A stretch of DNA of 64,000 bases, from assembly GCF_014779795.1 (NCBI RefSeq), contig NZ_JACXZS010000015.1, forward strand, positions 1 to 64,000, read 5' to 3'. The notes below the pieces were generated by a model that was given only the letters and a program-made list of their open reading frames with translations, had not been told where the DNA came from and did not search any database. Shown piece by piece: positions 24,991 to 32,652 of the stretch. Numbering within the stretch: position 1 is the first letter of the stretch; the number at the start of each line of letters is the position of its first letter. Source of the stretch: Microbacterium helvum (GTDB lineage Bacteria > Actinomycetota > Actinomycetes > Actinomycetales > Microbacteriaceae). The position numbers and the translations under genes were made by a program.

Positions 24991-26979
24991 GTGAGAGTCG
25001 CACTTCTCGCCGAATCGTTCCTGCCCCACATGAACGGGGTGACAGGGTCGGTGCTCCACGTCCTGCGTCACCTCGCCGCCGAAGGCCACGAGACCCTCGT
25101 CATCGCGCCGCGCGCCGGCGAGATCACCACCGACCTGCACGGCGCACGGACCGAGCTGCTGCGTTCGGTGCCGCTGCCGTCGTACCCCGAGGTGCGCGTG
25201 GTGTTCGCGCGCGCCGCCCGCCTGACCGCCATTCTGCGGGAGTTCCGGCCCGACGTCGTGCACCTCGCCTCGCCGTTCGTGCTCGGCTGGCAGGGCGTCG
25301 CCGCCGCCGACGTGCTGCGCGTGCCGACCGTGGCCGTCTACCAGACCGACGTCGTCGCCTACGCCGAGAAGTACGGGATGCCGCAGGCATCTGCTCTCGT
25401 CGGCCGCCACCTCACCCGGCTGCACCGCCGCGCCACGCTCACCCTGGCGCCCTCGAGCGCGTCGCAGCGACAGCTCGAGGAGCTCGGCGTGGATCGGCTG
25501 CGCCGCTGGGGCCGGGGCGTCGACACCGCGCGATTCACCCCGCAGCGTCGCAGCGAGGCGTGGCGCGCGTGCACCGCGCCCGGCGAGCTGATCGTCGGCT
25601 ACGTGGGCCGGCTGGCGCCCGAGAAGCAGGTCGAGGACCTCGCGGCACTCGCCGGGCTCGGCGGGGTGCAGCTCGTGATCGTCGGCGACGGACCGGCGCG
25701 CCCTTCCTTGGAGCGGATGCTGCCGAGCGCCGTATTCACCGGGCACCTCACCGGACTCGCGCTCGCCGAGGCGCTGGCGAGCTTCGACGTGTTCGTCCAC
25801 CCGGGCGAGAGCGAGACGTTCGGTCAGACCATCCAAGAGGCGCTCGCGAGCGGCGTCCCGGTGGTCGCGACCGGCAGCGGTGGACCCGTCGACCTGGTGC
25901 GCTCGAGCGTCGACGGCTGGCTCTACCGACCGGGGGACCTCGCCGAGCTGCGCGCGAGGGTCGCCGACCTCGTGGGCGACGAGGGCAAGCGGCGCGCCTT
26001 CGCTGCCGCGGCGGGGGAGTCCGTGCGCGATCGCTCGTGGGACGCCGTCTGCCGGCGCCTGGTCGGCCACTACGACGAGGCGCGGGCACTGCGTCCGATC
26101 GACGACGCGCTGCCGCGCGGCGTGACCACCCGGCCGTCGGTTCCCGCGCCGCCCGTCGAGCGGCGCACCTGGTCGCGGTTCATCGCCCTCGGGGACTCGA
26201 TCACCGAGGGGCTGTGCGACACCTCGCGCATGCCGGCGGGGGAGTACCGCGGATGGGCCGACCGCCTCGCGCAGCTGCTCGCCCCCACCGGCAACGGCGG
26301 CGAGCCGCTCCGGTTCGCCAACCTCGCCGTCCGCAGTCGCAAGGTGCACCACGTGATGCACGAGCAGCTGCCGCAGGCGCTGTCGATGCGACCCGACCTG
26401 GTGTCGGTGCTCATCGGGGCGAACGACCTCGTCGCCCGTCGCGTCGACCCCGTCGCGGTCGCTGTCGAGCTGGAGAGGGGCGTGCGACGGCTGCGCGAAG
26501 CCGGCATCGCGGTGCTGCTCGTGACGCCGTTCCTCCCGGGCCGACGGGCCGCGGCGATCTTCACGCGCCGGTTCGCGACGTTCGCGTCAGAGCTGCGCCG
26601 CATCGCGCACGAGACCGGTGCGACGCTGCTCGACACCGCGGTGTTCCTCGACGCGGAGGGGGTGCCGGCCATCGCCGATCTGAGCCTGTGGGCGGACGAC
26701 AAGGTGCACCTGCGCTCGCGGGGGCACCGCTACCTCGCCTACTGCGCCGCCGAGGTGCTGGGCGTTCCCGACGCCGAAGCGCTCGGTGACCTCGATGCGG
26801 CCCTGCACGCCGACGACGATCCCGTCGCCGACCGCTCGTGGCTGCGGCGGGACGCGCTGCCGTGGGTGTGGCGACGTCTGCGCGGACGGACGGCGGGCGA
26901 CGGGCGCGGCGCCAAGCACGACGGCTACGTGCTCGTCGGCGGGCGCGGCGACGTGCGCACCGGCGCCAACGCAGGGTGA
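24991..26979 (+). CDS. GT4 mannosyltransferase-like/SGNH hydrolase fusion
   Basis: A 662-aa two-domain protein. Residues 1-380 are a GT-B glycosyltransferase with RVALLAESFLPHMNGVTGSV at the start and the ExxxxxxxE motif at E273 (GESETFGQTIQEALASG). It resembles MgtA-type GDP-mannose-dependent alpha-mannosyltransferases. After a Pro-rich linker (about 380-392), residues 393-600 form an SGNH/GDSL hydrolase with S403 (GDSITEG), N478 (GANDL), D570 and H573 (DKVHL). The frame is continuous without stop or shift. A polar tail of about 75 residues follows. The protein might glycosylate and deacylate, or recognise, the same envelope glycolipid. The GTG at 24991 has CACGCT six bases upstream. Confidence 0.87.
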   Translation: MRVALLAESFLPHMNGVTGSVLHVLRHLAAEGHETLVIAPRAGEITTDLHGARTELLRSVPLPSYPEVRVVFARAARLTAILREFRPDVVHLASPFVLGWQGVAAADVLRVPTVAVYQTDVVAYAEKYGMPQASALVGRHLTRLHRRATLTLAPSSASQRQLEELGVDRLRRWGRGVDTARFTPQRRSEAWRACTAPGELIVGYVGRLAPEKQVEDLAALAGLGGVQLVIVGDGPARPSLERMLPSAVFTGHLTGLALAEALASFDVFVHPGESETFGQTIQEALASGVPVVATGSGGPVDLVRSSVDGWLYRPGDLAELRARVADLVGDEGKRRAFAAAAGESVRDRSWDAVCRRLVGHYDEARALRPIDDALPRGVTTRPSVPAPPVERRTWSRFIALGDSITEGLCDTSRMPAGEYRGWADRLAQLLAPTGNGGEPLRFANLAVRSRKVHHVMHEQLPQALSMRPDLVSVLIGANDLVARRVDPVAVAVELERGVRRLREAGIAVLLVTPFLPGRRAAAIFTRRFATFASELRRIAHETGATLLDTAVFLDAEGVPAIADLSLWADDKVHLRSRGHRYLAYCAAEVLGVPDAEALGDLDAALHADDDPVADRSWLRRDALPWVWRRLRGRTAGDGRGAKHDGYVLVGGRGDVRTGANAG

Positions 26980-27012
26980 AGCATCCACCCGCTCACGTTC
27001 GCTCCGCCGGCG

Positions 27013-27198
27013 TCACTCGCCGGGCTCGATCTCTCCCGCTTCGATCGCGGACTCGTGCTCTTCGAGCTCCTGCTCGTCGACCTCGTCCTCGATCGCCTCG
27101 AGGGGATCGAGCGTCGCGGGCGGCAGCTCGAGCTCGGTGTCGTCGTCGAGCGGTACGTCCCGGTCGTCGTCGGGGATCAGCTCACGGAAATCGCTCAT
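27013..27198 (-). CDS. Small acidic protein of unknown function
   Basis: 61 residues, almost half Asp or Glu, with no Cys and no hydrophobic segment (start MSDFRELIPDDDRDVPLDD). I do not recognise a family. It begins 16 bases after the DUF5302 gene on the same strand with an AGGTG ribosome site, so the two form a small operon. The composition suggests an intrinsically disordered protein that could bind basic partners. It is probably real: codon third positions are GC-rich and the ribosome site is well placed. Confidence 0.65.
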   Translation of the reverse strand: MSDFRELIPDDDRDVPLDDDTELELPPATLDPLEAIEDEVDEQELEEHESAIEAGEIEPGE

Positions 27199-27214
27199 GT
27201 CACACCTGAGGGTC

Positions 27215-27397
27215 CTACCCGCTCTTGCGACGGAACTCGCGCTTGGTCATCGCGCCGTGCGTGCCGTGGATCGCCGAATCGGCGTCCAGGTGCGACTCGC
27301 CCTCGCGGTGCTGAGCGTTCTTCTTGTCGAGCGCTTCTTTGAACTTGCGCTTCATCTCATCGGATGCCGAAGACGCCGGCTTCTCGTCGGTGCTCAT
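27215..27397 (-). CDS. DUF5302 domain protein
   Basis: 60 residues with the DUF5302 core DEMKRKFKEALDKKNAQHREGESH and a basic REFRRKSG end that resembles ribosome- or nucleic-acid-associated small proteins. It is an actinobacterial family of unknown function. The ATG at 27397 has TAGGGT six bases upstream (27404-27409), so it is probably leaderless, and it heads a two-gene unit with the acidic protein. It is divergent from the pnp leader. Confidence 0.85.
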   Translation of the reverse strand: MSTDEKPASSASDEMKRKFKEALDKKNAQHREGESHLDADSAIHGTHGAMTKREFRRKSG

Positions 27398-27724
27398 GCC
27401 CCCACCCTAGGCGCGGCCTCCGACGCTCGCCAGGGTGACGGGGATTGCGGTGCTCGCTGATAGGCTTGTGCGGGTTGCCCTGTGGCATCCGCTCAACTAC
27501 ATATGAGCCCAACAGAAATTGGGCACTGTGGAGCAGGCCGGCAGGAAGCTGGTCCCCATTGGTGGGTTCCCCGACGCGAGAGCGCCGGGTGGTCTTCTAC
27601 TGGTGACCAGTGCTGGCGAGTCCCGCGGCGATCCCGCGCGCCGAGATCTGCCTGTTCCTGCTCCTTCGATTGACCCTCGCCCGGCACACGGCCGGACGAG
27701 GCTAAACAAAGAAGGAGGGACCTC
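27398..27724 (+). promoter_or_regulatory. pnp promoter and long structured 5' leader
   Basis: No gene is supported in this 327-base gap. TAGGCT at 27461-27466 is the likely -10 box; no good -35 is seen. It would give a leader of about 250 nt. Within it are a GCCCAA/TTGGGC hairpin (27507-27524), the palindrome ACTGGTGACCAGT (27599-27611) and, at the end, AGGAGG (27713-27718) six bases before the TTG start. In other bacteria pnp leaders are processed by RNase III and PNPase for feedback control; the length and structure here fit such a role. Confidence 0.6.
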
Positions 27725-30004
27725 TTGGAAGGTCCGGAAATCACTTTCGCCGAAGCCGTCCTCGACAACGGCCGCTTCGGCACCCGCACCGTCCGGTTCG
27801 AGACCGGGCGACTCGCGCAGCAGGCACAGGGTGCCGTGGCCGCGTACCTCGACGAGGAGACGATGCTCCTCTCGGCCACCAGTGCCGGAAAGCACCCGCG
27901 TGAAGGCTTCGACTTCTTCCCGCTGACCGTCGACGTCGAAGAGCGTTCGTACGCCGCCGGAAAGATCCCCGGCTCGTTCTTCCGTCGTGAAGGCCGTCCC
28001 TCGACCGAGGCGATCCTGGTCTGCCGTCTGATCGACCGCCCGCTGCGCCCGTCGTTCGTCGACGGCCTGCGCAACGAGGTCCAGATCGTCGTCACCGTGC
28101 TCTCGATCGCGCCGGGCGAGTTCTACGACGCGCTGGCGATCAACGCCGCCTCGCTGTCGACCCAGATCTCGGGCCTGCCGTTCTCCGGCCCGATCGCCGG
28201 TGTGCGCCTCGCGCTCATCCCGGGCCACGGCGAGCACGCCGACCAGTGGGTCGCGTTCCCGACCGTGACGCAGCTCGAGGACGCCGTGTTCGACCTCATC
28301 GTCGCGGGCCGCGTGCTGCCCGACGGCGACGTCGCGATCATGATGGTCGAGGCCGAGGCGACCGAGCACTCGTGGAACCTCATCAAGGGCGGCGCAACCA
28401 AGCCGAGCGAAGAGGTCGTCGCGCAGGGCCTCGAGGCCTCGAAGCCCTTCATCAAGGAGCTCGTCGCGGCGCAGAACGTCGTGGCGAACACCGCCGCGAA
28501 GGAGATCCAGCCGTACCCGGTGTTCCCGGCGTACAGCCAGGAGGTCTACGACTTCGTCGCCGGCCGCTCGTACGACGACCTCGTGGGCGTCTACCAGATC
28601 GCCGACAAGATCGAGCGCCAGAACGCCGATGACGCCGTCAAGGACCGCGTCAAGGCCGAGCTGATCGCCGCCGTCGAGGCGAACGAGCTGCCCGCCGTGG
28701 CGACGCTGGAGTTCTCGGCCGCCTACAAGTCGGTCACGAAGAAGATCGTGCGCGGCCGCATCCTCTCCGAGGGCGTCCGCATCGACGGCCGCGGCCTGGC
28801 CGACATCCGTCCGCTCGACGCCGAGGTGCAGGTCATCCCGCGCGTCCACGGCTCGGCGATCTTCCAGCGCGGCGAGACCCAGATCCTGGGTGTCACGACG
28901 CTCAACATGCTCAAGATGGAGCAGCAGATCGACTCGCTGTCGCCGGTCACGAGCAAGCGCTACATGCACCACTACAACTTCCCGCCCTACTCGACCGGTG
29001 AGACCGGCCGTGTCGGCAGCCCCAAGCGTCGCGAGATCGGGCACGGCTTCCTGGCCGAGCGCGCCCTCGTGCCGGTGCTGCCCAGCCGCGAGGAGTTCCC
29101 GTACGCGATCCGTCAGGTGTCCGAGGCCCTCGGCTCCAACGGCTCCACGTCGATGGGCTCGGTGTGCGCCTCGACGCTGTCGCTGCTGAACGCCGGCGTG
29201 CCGCTGCGCGCTCCTGTCGCGGGCATCGCGATGGGTCTCGTGTCGGACGAGGTCGACGGGCAGACGCGCTACGCCGCGCTGACCGACATCCTCGGTGCCG
29301 AGGACGCCCTCGGCGACATGGACTTCAAGGTCGCCGGCACCAGCGAGTTCGTCACCGCGATCCAGCTCGACACCAAGCTCGACGGCATCCCGTCGTCCGT
29401 CCTGTCGGCGGCGCTCACGCAGGCCAAGGACGCGCGCCTGACGATCCTGAACGTCCTCAACGCCGCGATCGACGGTCCGGACGAGATGGCTCCGACGGCG
29501 CCCCGCGTCATCAGCGTGCAGATCCCGGTCGACAAGATCGGCGAGCTGATCGGCCCGAAGGGCAAGACGATCAACGCGATCCAGGACGAGACCGGCGCGC
29601 AGATCTCCATCGAAGAGGACGGCACCGTCTACATCGGCGCGACCGACGGCCCCTCGGCCGAAGCGGCCCGTGCGCAGGTCAACGCGATCGCCAACCCCAC
29701 CAACCCGGAGGTCGGCGAGCAGTTCCTGGGCACCGTCGTGAAGATCGCGACGTTCGGCGCGTTCATCTCGCTCCTGCCCGGCAAGGACGGTCTGCTGCAC
29801 GTCAGCGAGGTGCGCAAGCTCGCCGGCGGCAAGCGCGTCGAGAACGTCGAGGACGTCCTCTCGGTGGGGCAGAAGCTGCTCGTCAAGATCACCAAGATCG
29901 ACGACCGCGGCAAGCTGTCGCTGGAGCCCGTGCTCGAGGAGGCGGCCGACCAGGAAGGCCGCGCCGCAGCCAGCGAGGGCCCGGAGGCTCCCGCCGAGGG
30001 CTGA
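27725..30004 (+). CDS. pnp: Polyribonucleotide nucleotidyltransferase (PNPase)
   Basis: A 759-aa PNPase that degrades RNA 3' to 5' using phosphate and can also add tails. Two RNase PH domains (about 10-235 and 340-560) flank a helical domain, followed by KH (QIPVDKIGELIGPKGKTINAIQ) and S1 (GTVVKIATFGAFISLLPGKDGLLHVSE) domains. The TTG at 27725 is supported by AGGAGG six bases upstream and by the family start MEGPEITFAEAVLDNG. A hairpin terminator follows. Although rpsO and pnp are often adjacent, here 19 kb of accessory genes lie between them. Confidence 0.98.
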   Translation: MEGPEITFAEAVLDNGRFGTRTVRFETGRLAQQAQGAVAAYLDEETMLLSATSAGKHPREGFDFFPLTVDVEERSYAAGKIPGSFFRREGRPSTEAILVCRLIDRPLRPSFVDGLRNEVQIVVTVLSIAPGEFYDALAINAASLSTQISGLPFSGPIAGVRLALIPGHGEHADQWVAFPTVTQLEDAVFDLIVAGRVLPDGDVAIMMVEAEATEHSWNLIKGGATKPSEEVVAQGLEASKPFIKELVAAQNVVANTAAKEIQPYPVFPAYSQEVYDFVAGRSYDDLVGVYQIADKIERQNADDAVKDRVKAELIAAVEANELPAVATLEFSAAYKSVTKKIVRGRILSEGVRIDGRGLADIRPLDAEVQVIPRVHGSAIFQRGETQILGVTTLNMLKMEQQIDSLSPVTSKRYMHHYNFPPYSTGETGRVGSPKRREIGHGFLAERALVPVLPSREEFPYAIRQVSEALGSNGSTSMGSVCASTLSLLNAGVPLRAPVAGIAMGLVSDEVDGQTRYAALTDILGAEDALGDMDFKVAGTSEFVTAIQLDTKLDGIPSSVLSAALTQAKDARLTILNVLNAAIDGPDEMAPTAPRVISVQIPVDKIGELIGPKGKTINAIQDETGAQISIEEDGTVYIGATDGPSAEAARAQVNAIANPTNPEVGEQFLGTVVKIATFGAFISLLPGKDGLLHVSEVRKLAGGKRVENVEDVLSVGQKLLVKITKIDDRGKLSLEPVLEEAADQEGRAAASEGPEAPAEG

Positions 30005-30019
30005 TCCTCTCGTATCACG

Positions 30020-30060
30020 CGGATGCCCGTCCCCTCCTTCACGGTGGGGGCGGGCATCCG
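30020..30060 (+). terminator. pnp terminator
   Basis: CGGATGCCCGTCCCC pairs with 30046-30060 with a single T-G wobble and an 11-nt loop. It begins 16 bases after the pnp stop and carries the GGATGCC/GGCATCC word in its stem. Confidence 0.8.
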
Positions 30061-30284
30061 TCGTCCGGTCGGGTTCTCGGGCGGGCTGTCCTCCGAATGG
30101 GGGACAAATGCCCGGAAATCGGGCTCTTGTGACCAAAGCGTTATGTAATGTTTATCGACAGTTCGCCTCAGTGCACGGAGCGCTGTCCGGACTGGCCTAC
30201 CCTCTTAGTACGCGCCGGGGGGTGCGTAGACAGTGATCACGAAGGCAACGGGCCTCAGCCCGGATCCTCGTGAGGGGGTGGCAC
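30061..30284 (+). promoter_or_regulatory. AT-rich promoter region and leader of the AKR-like gene
   Basis: The stretch 30125-30160 is the most AT-rich of the window and holds TTGTGA (30127) and TAATGT (30146), though only 13 bases apart. A TACGC/GCGTA inverted repeat (30209-30228) with a G-rich loop and a CGGGC/GCCCG hairpin near 30249 follow. No known riboswitch class fits. Confidence 0.4.
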
Positions 30285-31343
30285 ATGGCTTATTTCGGCG
30301 TTGATTCGGCGCTCGGCGCGACCGGTCAAGAGGCCGCTGCCCCTGCGCGCGCCGATGGCACCGTGGTCCGCGGCCCCCACCCCTCCGCCCCGATCCCCGT
30401 GCAGGGGCCTTCGGTCGGAAGCAGCATCCGCGTCGCGCTCGGCGACGGCGGACCCTCCGTGTTCCCGCTGATCCTGGGCGGTGCCGAGTTCGGCTGGAAC
30501 GTCGACCTCGAGTCGAGCCACGCGATCCTCGACGCCTACGTTGAACTCGGCGGCAACGCCGTCCACACCTCCGACAGCTTCGCGAGCGGCCGCAGCGAGC
30601 ACATCATCGGGCAGTGGCTCCACTCCCGCGGGCTGCGCGACGACATCCTGCTCGGCGTGCGCGTCGGCGGACACGCCGACAACCCCGGTCTCGGCCCGGT
30701 CAACCTGGTGCGCGCGGTGGAGTCCTCGCTCACGCGGCTGCGCACCGACCGCATCGACGTGCTGTACCTCGACGCGACGAACGACGACGGGGCGTCCCTC
30801 GAAGACACGCTGGCCACGGCGGAGTGGCTCGTCGAGTCGGGCAAGGCGCGCACCCTCGGCGCGATCGGCTACACCGCGGCGCAGCTGGTCGAGGCGCGCA
30901 TCTTCGCATCGGCCGGGTACCCGCGCATCACCGTGCTCGACGTGCCATTCAACGTGCTGCGCCGCCACGAGTTCGACGCCGACCTGCGTCTCGTCGCGGG
31001 CGCGCAGGGCATGGCGGTGACGCCGTCGCACGCACTCGAGCACGGGTTCCTCGCGGGCCGTCAGCGCTCCAAGCTGCGCGGCGCGCTGTCGGTGCGCGGA
31101 GCCCAGCTCGCGGCCAACCTCAACCGTCGCGGCGGGCGCACGCTGCGCGCGCTCGACGCGGTCGGAGCCGAGCTCGGCGTGCCGGATGCCGCCGTCGCCG
31201 TCGCGTGGCTGCTCGCGCAGAAGCTCGTGACGGCGCCGATCGTCAACGCCTACGCACCCGCGCATGTCGAAGAGCTCGTGCAGGGCGTCGGCGTGCGGCT
31301 GAGCCGCAGCCAGCTGGCCGACATCGCCCGCGCGGCGGAGTAG
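30285..31343 (+). CDS. Aldo/keto reductase homologue lacking the catalytic tetrad
   Basis: A 352-aa AKR-fold protein, recognisable from LILGGAEFGWNVDLESSHAI, GRSEHIIGQWL, LVRAVESSLTRLRTDRIDVLYL and KARTLGAIGYTAAQLVEA. All four catalytic positions appear changed by my alignment: Asp to H94, Tyr to F99, Lys to R126 and His to D163 (LYLDAT in place of LYLHRP). A 50-residue Ala/Pro-rich extension precedes the barrel. This suggests a pseudoenzyme with a binding or regulatory role, or unusual chemistry. The ATG at 30285 has GAGGGGG upstream; an in-frame codon at 30270 is a less likely start. It lies directly after pnp with its own AT-rich promoter. Confidence 0.85.
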   Translation: MAYFGVDSALGATGQEAAAPARADGTVVRGPHPSAPIPVQGPSVGSSIRVALGDGGPSVFPLILGGAEFGWNVDLESSHAILDAYVELGGNAVHTSDSFASGRSEHIIGQWLHSRGLRDDILLGVRVGGHADNPGLGPVNLVRAVESSLTRLRTDRIDVLYLDATNDDGASLEDTLATAEWLVESGKARTLGAIGYTAAQLVEARIFASAGYPRITVLDVPFNVLRRHEFDADLRLVAGAQGMAVTPSHALEHGFLAGRQRSKLRGALSVRGAQLAANLNRRGGRTLRALDAVGAELGVPDAAVAVAWLLAQKLVTAPIVNAYAPAHVEELVQGVGVRLSRSQLADIARAAE

Positions 31344-31422
31344 TCGGAGCGGTCCGGGGCCGCGCGGCGCCGGTTCTCCACAGCCGCCGAGTGGCGGCAT
31401 CCTTCCCCGCCGAAGCGTGACG

Positions 31423-31451
31423 TAGTGTGGAATGGTGCCCGCCTGACGGGC
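31423..31451 (+). promoter_or_regulatory. Leaderless-type promoter with three-codon minicistron and hairpin
   Basis: TAGTGT (31423-31428) lies exactly six bases before a GTG at 31435 that reads GTG CCC GCC TGA, a three-codon frame. GCCCG/CGGGC (31437-31451) forms a hairpin over it. The histidine phosphatase start is about 45 bases further. It may be an upstream minicistron controlling that gene. Confidence 0.4.
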
Positions 31452-31479
31452 GCATCATCCCCCGGACCTCGATGGCGAA

Positions 31480-32091
31480 GTGAGCGGCGTGACGCACTAC
31501 ATCTACCTCGTGCGGCATGGCGAGCACCAGGATGCCGAGCACGGACTGGCAGACGGGCCCCTGTCGCCCCGTGGGCGGCGTCAGGCGGCGCTGCTCGCCG
31601 ACCGGCTGTCGGGCGTGCCGTTCGACGCCGTGTGGCACTCGCCGCTCGAACGGGCGAGTCAGACCGCGCGCGCCGTGGCGGAGCGGATGCCGTCGCTCTC
31701 GCCCGAACCGTCCTCGCTGCTGTTCGACTGTGTGCCGACGGGCATGACCGACGAGACGCCGGCGGCGTTCGAGCCGTTCTTCGGGTCGGTCACCGAGGCC
31801 GAGGTCGAAGCGGGACGCGCGCAGATGTCCGATGCCGTCAGCGAGTTCCTGGTGCGCAAGCGCGGCGAGGTGCACGAGCTGCTCATCACCCACAACTTCG
31901 TGATCTCGTGGTTCGTGCGCGAAGTGCTGCAGGCGCCCGACTGGCGCTGGATGACCCTCAACCAGGCGCATTGCGGCCTGACCGTCATCGCGCAGAAGCA
32001 GGGCCGTCCGTGGACGCTGCTGTCGCACAACGACATGTCGCACCTGCCGGTCGAGCTGCGCACCGGGCTGCCCGAGCTCTACCCCGTCTGA
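31480..32091 (+). CDS. Histidine phosphatase family protein
   Basis: A 203-aa phosphoglycerate-mutase-like phosphatase. The RHG catalytic motif is in YLVRHGEHQD near residue 13, the downstream Arg and Glu in HSPLERASQTARA, and the second His in LLITHNFVISWFV. Family members act on phospho-sugars, phosphoproteins or cofactors; the substrate is not evident. The GTG at 31480 is listed; a GTG at 31489 (THYIYLVRHG) is a close alternative. A candidate leaderless minicistron precedes the gene. It is convergent with an acetyltransferase gene 18 bases beyond its stop. Confidence 0.9.
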   Translation: MSGVTHYIYLVRHGEHQDAEHGLADGPLSPRGRRQAALLADRLSGVPFDAVWHSPLERASQTARAVAERMPSLSPEPSSLLFDCVPTGMTDETPAAFEPFFGSVTEAEVEAGRAQMSDAVSEFLVRKRGEVHELLITHNFVISWFVREVLQAPDWRWMTLNQAHCGLTVIAQKQGRPWTLLSHNDMSHLPVELRTGLPELYPV

Positions 32092-32109
32092 CCGCCGCGC
32101 TGAGGGCGC

Positions 32110-32583
32110 TCAGAGCGTCTTGCCGTACCAGCGCGACGCGTTGGGGTTGTCGTTGTAGGGCTCGATGGCGACGAAGCCGGTGCGCGCGTACAGTGCGCCG
32201 GCGGCCTCGAGCGAGTGGTGGGTGTCGAGGACGAGCTCTGCCGCACCGAAGTCTCGGGCGCGCTCGATGAGATCTTCGACGAGCAGGCGTCCCCAGCCGC
32301 GTCCGCGGGTCTCGGGGCGCAGGTACAGGTGCTTGAGCTCGTAGCGGGTGCCGGTCGGTCCGGGAGCGATGAGGCGGATGCCGCCGCAGCCCATCGGGGC
32401 GCCGCTGTCGTCGTCCAGCACGACGAAGACTCCCGCGGGCGGCACGAACGCGGCCGGGTCGGGGAAGGCCGTGCGGTACGAGACGCCCTGCGCGGCGAAG
32501 CCGACGGTGCGGGAGCGGAAGTACTCGTCGAGGAGCTCATGCGCGTCGGGCGCATCGGCCGGGGAGGGTCGCAGTGTCACCAC
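32110..32583 (-). CDS. GNAT family N-acetyltransferase
   Basis: A 157-aa acetyltransferase. The acetyl-CoA-binding motif A is LKHLYLRPETRGRGWGRLLVEDLIERA (RGRGWG pyrophosphate loop) and motif B is ALYARTGFVAIEPY. The acceptor substrate is unknown. The GTG at 32583 has TACGCT six bases upstream (32590-32595), so it is probably leaderless. The divergent dapB promoter is 46 bases away, so the two genes share a very short promoter region. Confidence 0.9.
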   Translation of the reverse strand: MVTLRPSPADAPDAHELLDEYFRSRTVGFAAQGVSYRTAFPDPAAFVPPAGVFVVLDDDSGAPMGCGGIRLIAPGPTGTRYELKHLYLRPETRGRGWGRLLVEDLIERARDFGAAELVLDTHHSLEAAGALYARTGFVAIEPYNDNPNASRWYGKTL

Positions 32584-32652
32584 GGCTCCAGCGTAGGCGC
32601 TGCCGGTGACCGCCCAGACCTGGCCTCGTCAGGCCCCGCCTAGGATGGAGGC

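Noticed and set aside
24991..26979. Frameshift artefact joining two separate genes
   Set aside because: The frame is continuous, the linker is a plausible Pro-rich hinge, and no start or ribosome site is seen before the SGNH domain.
30061..30284. Riboswitch class upstream of the AKR-like gene
   Set aside because: Some inverted repeats are present, but I could not match any known aptamer core.
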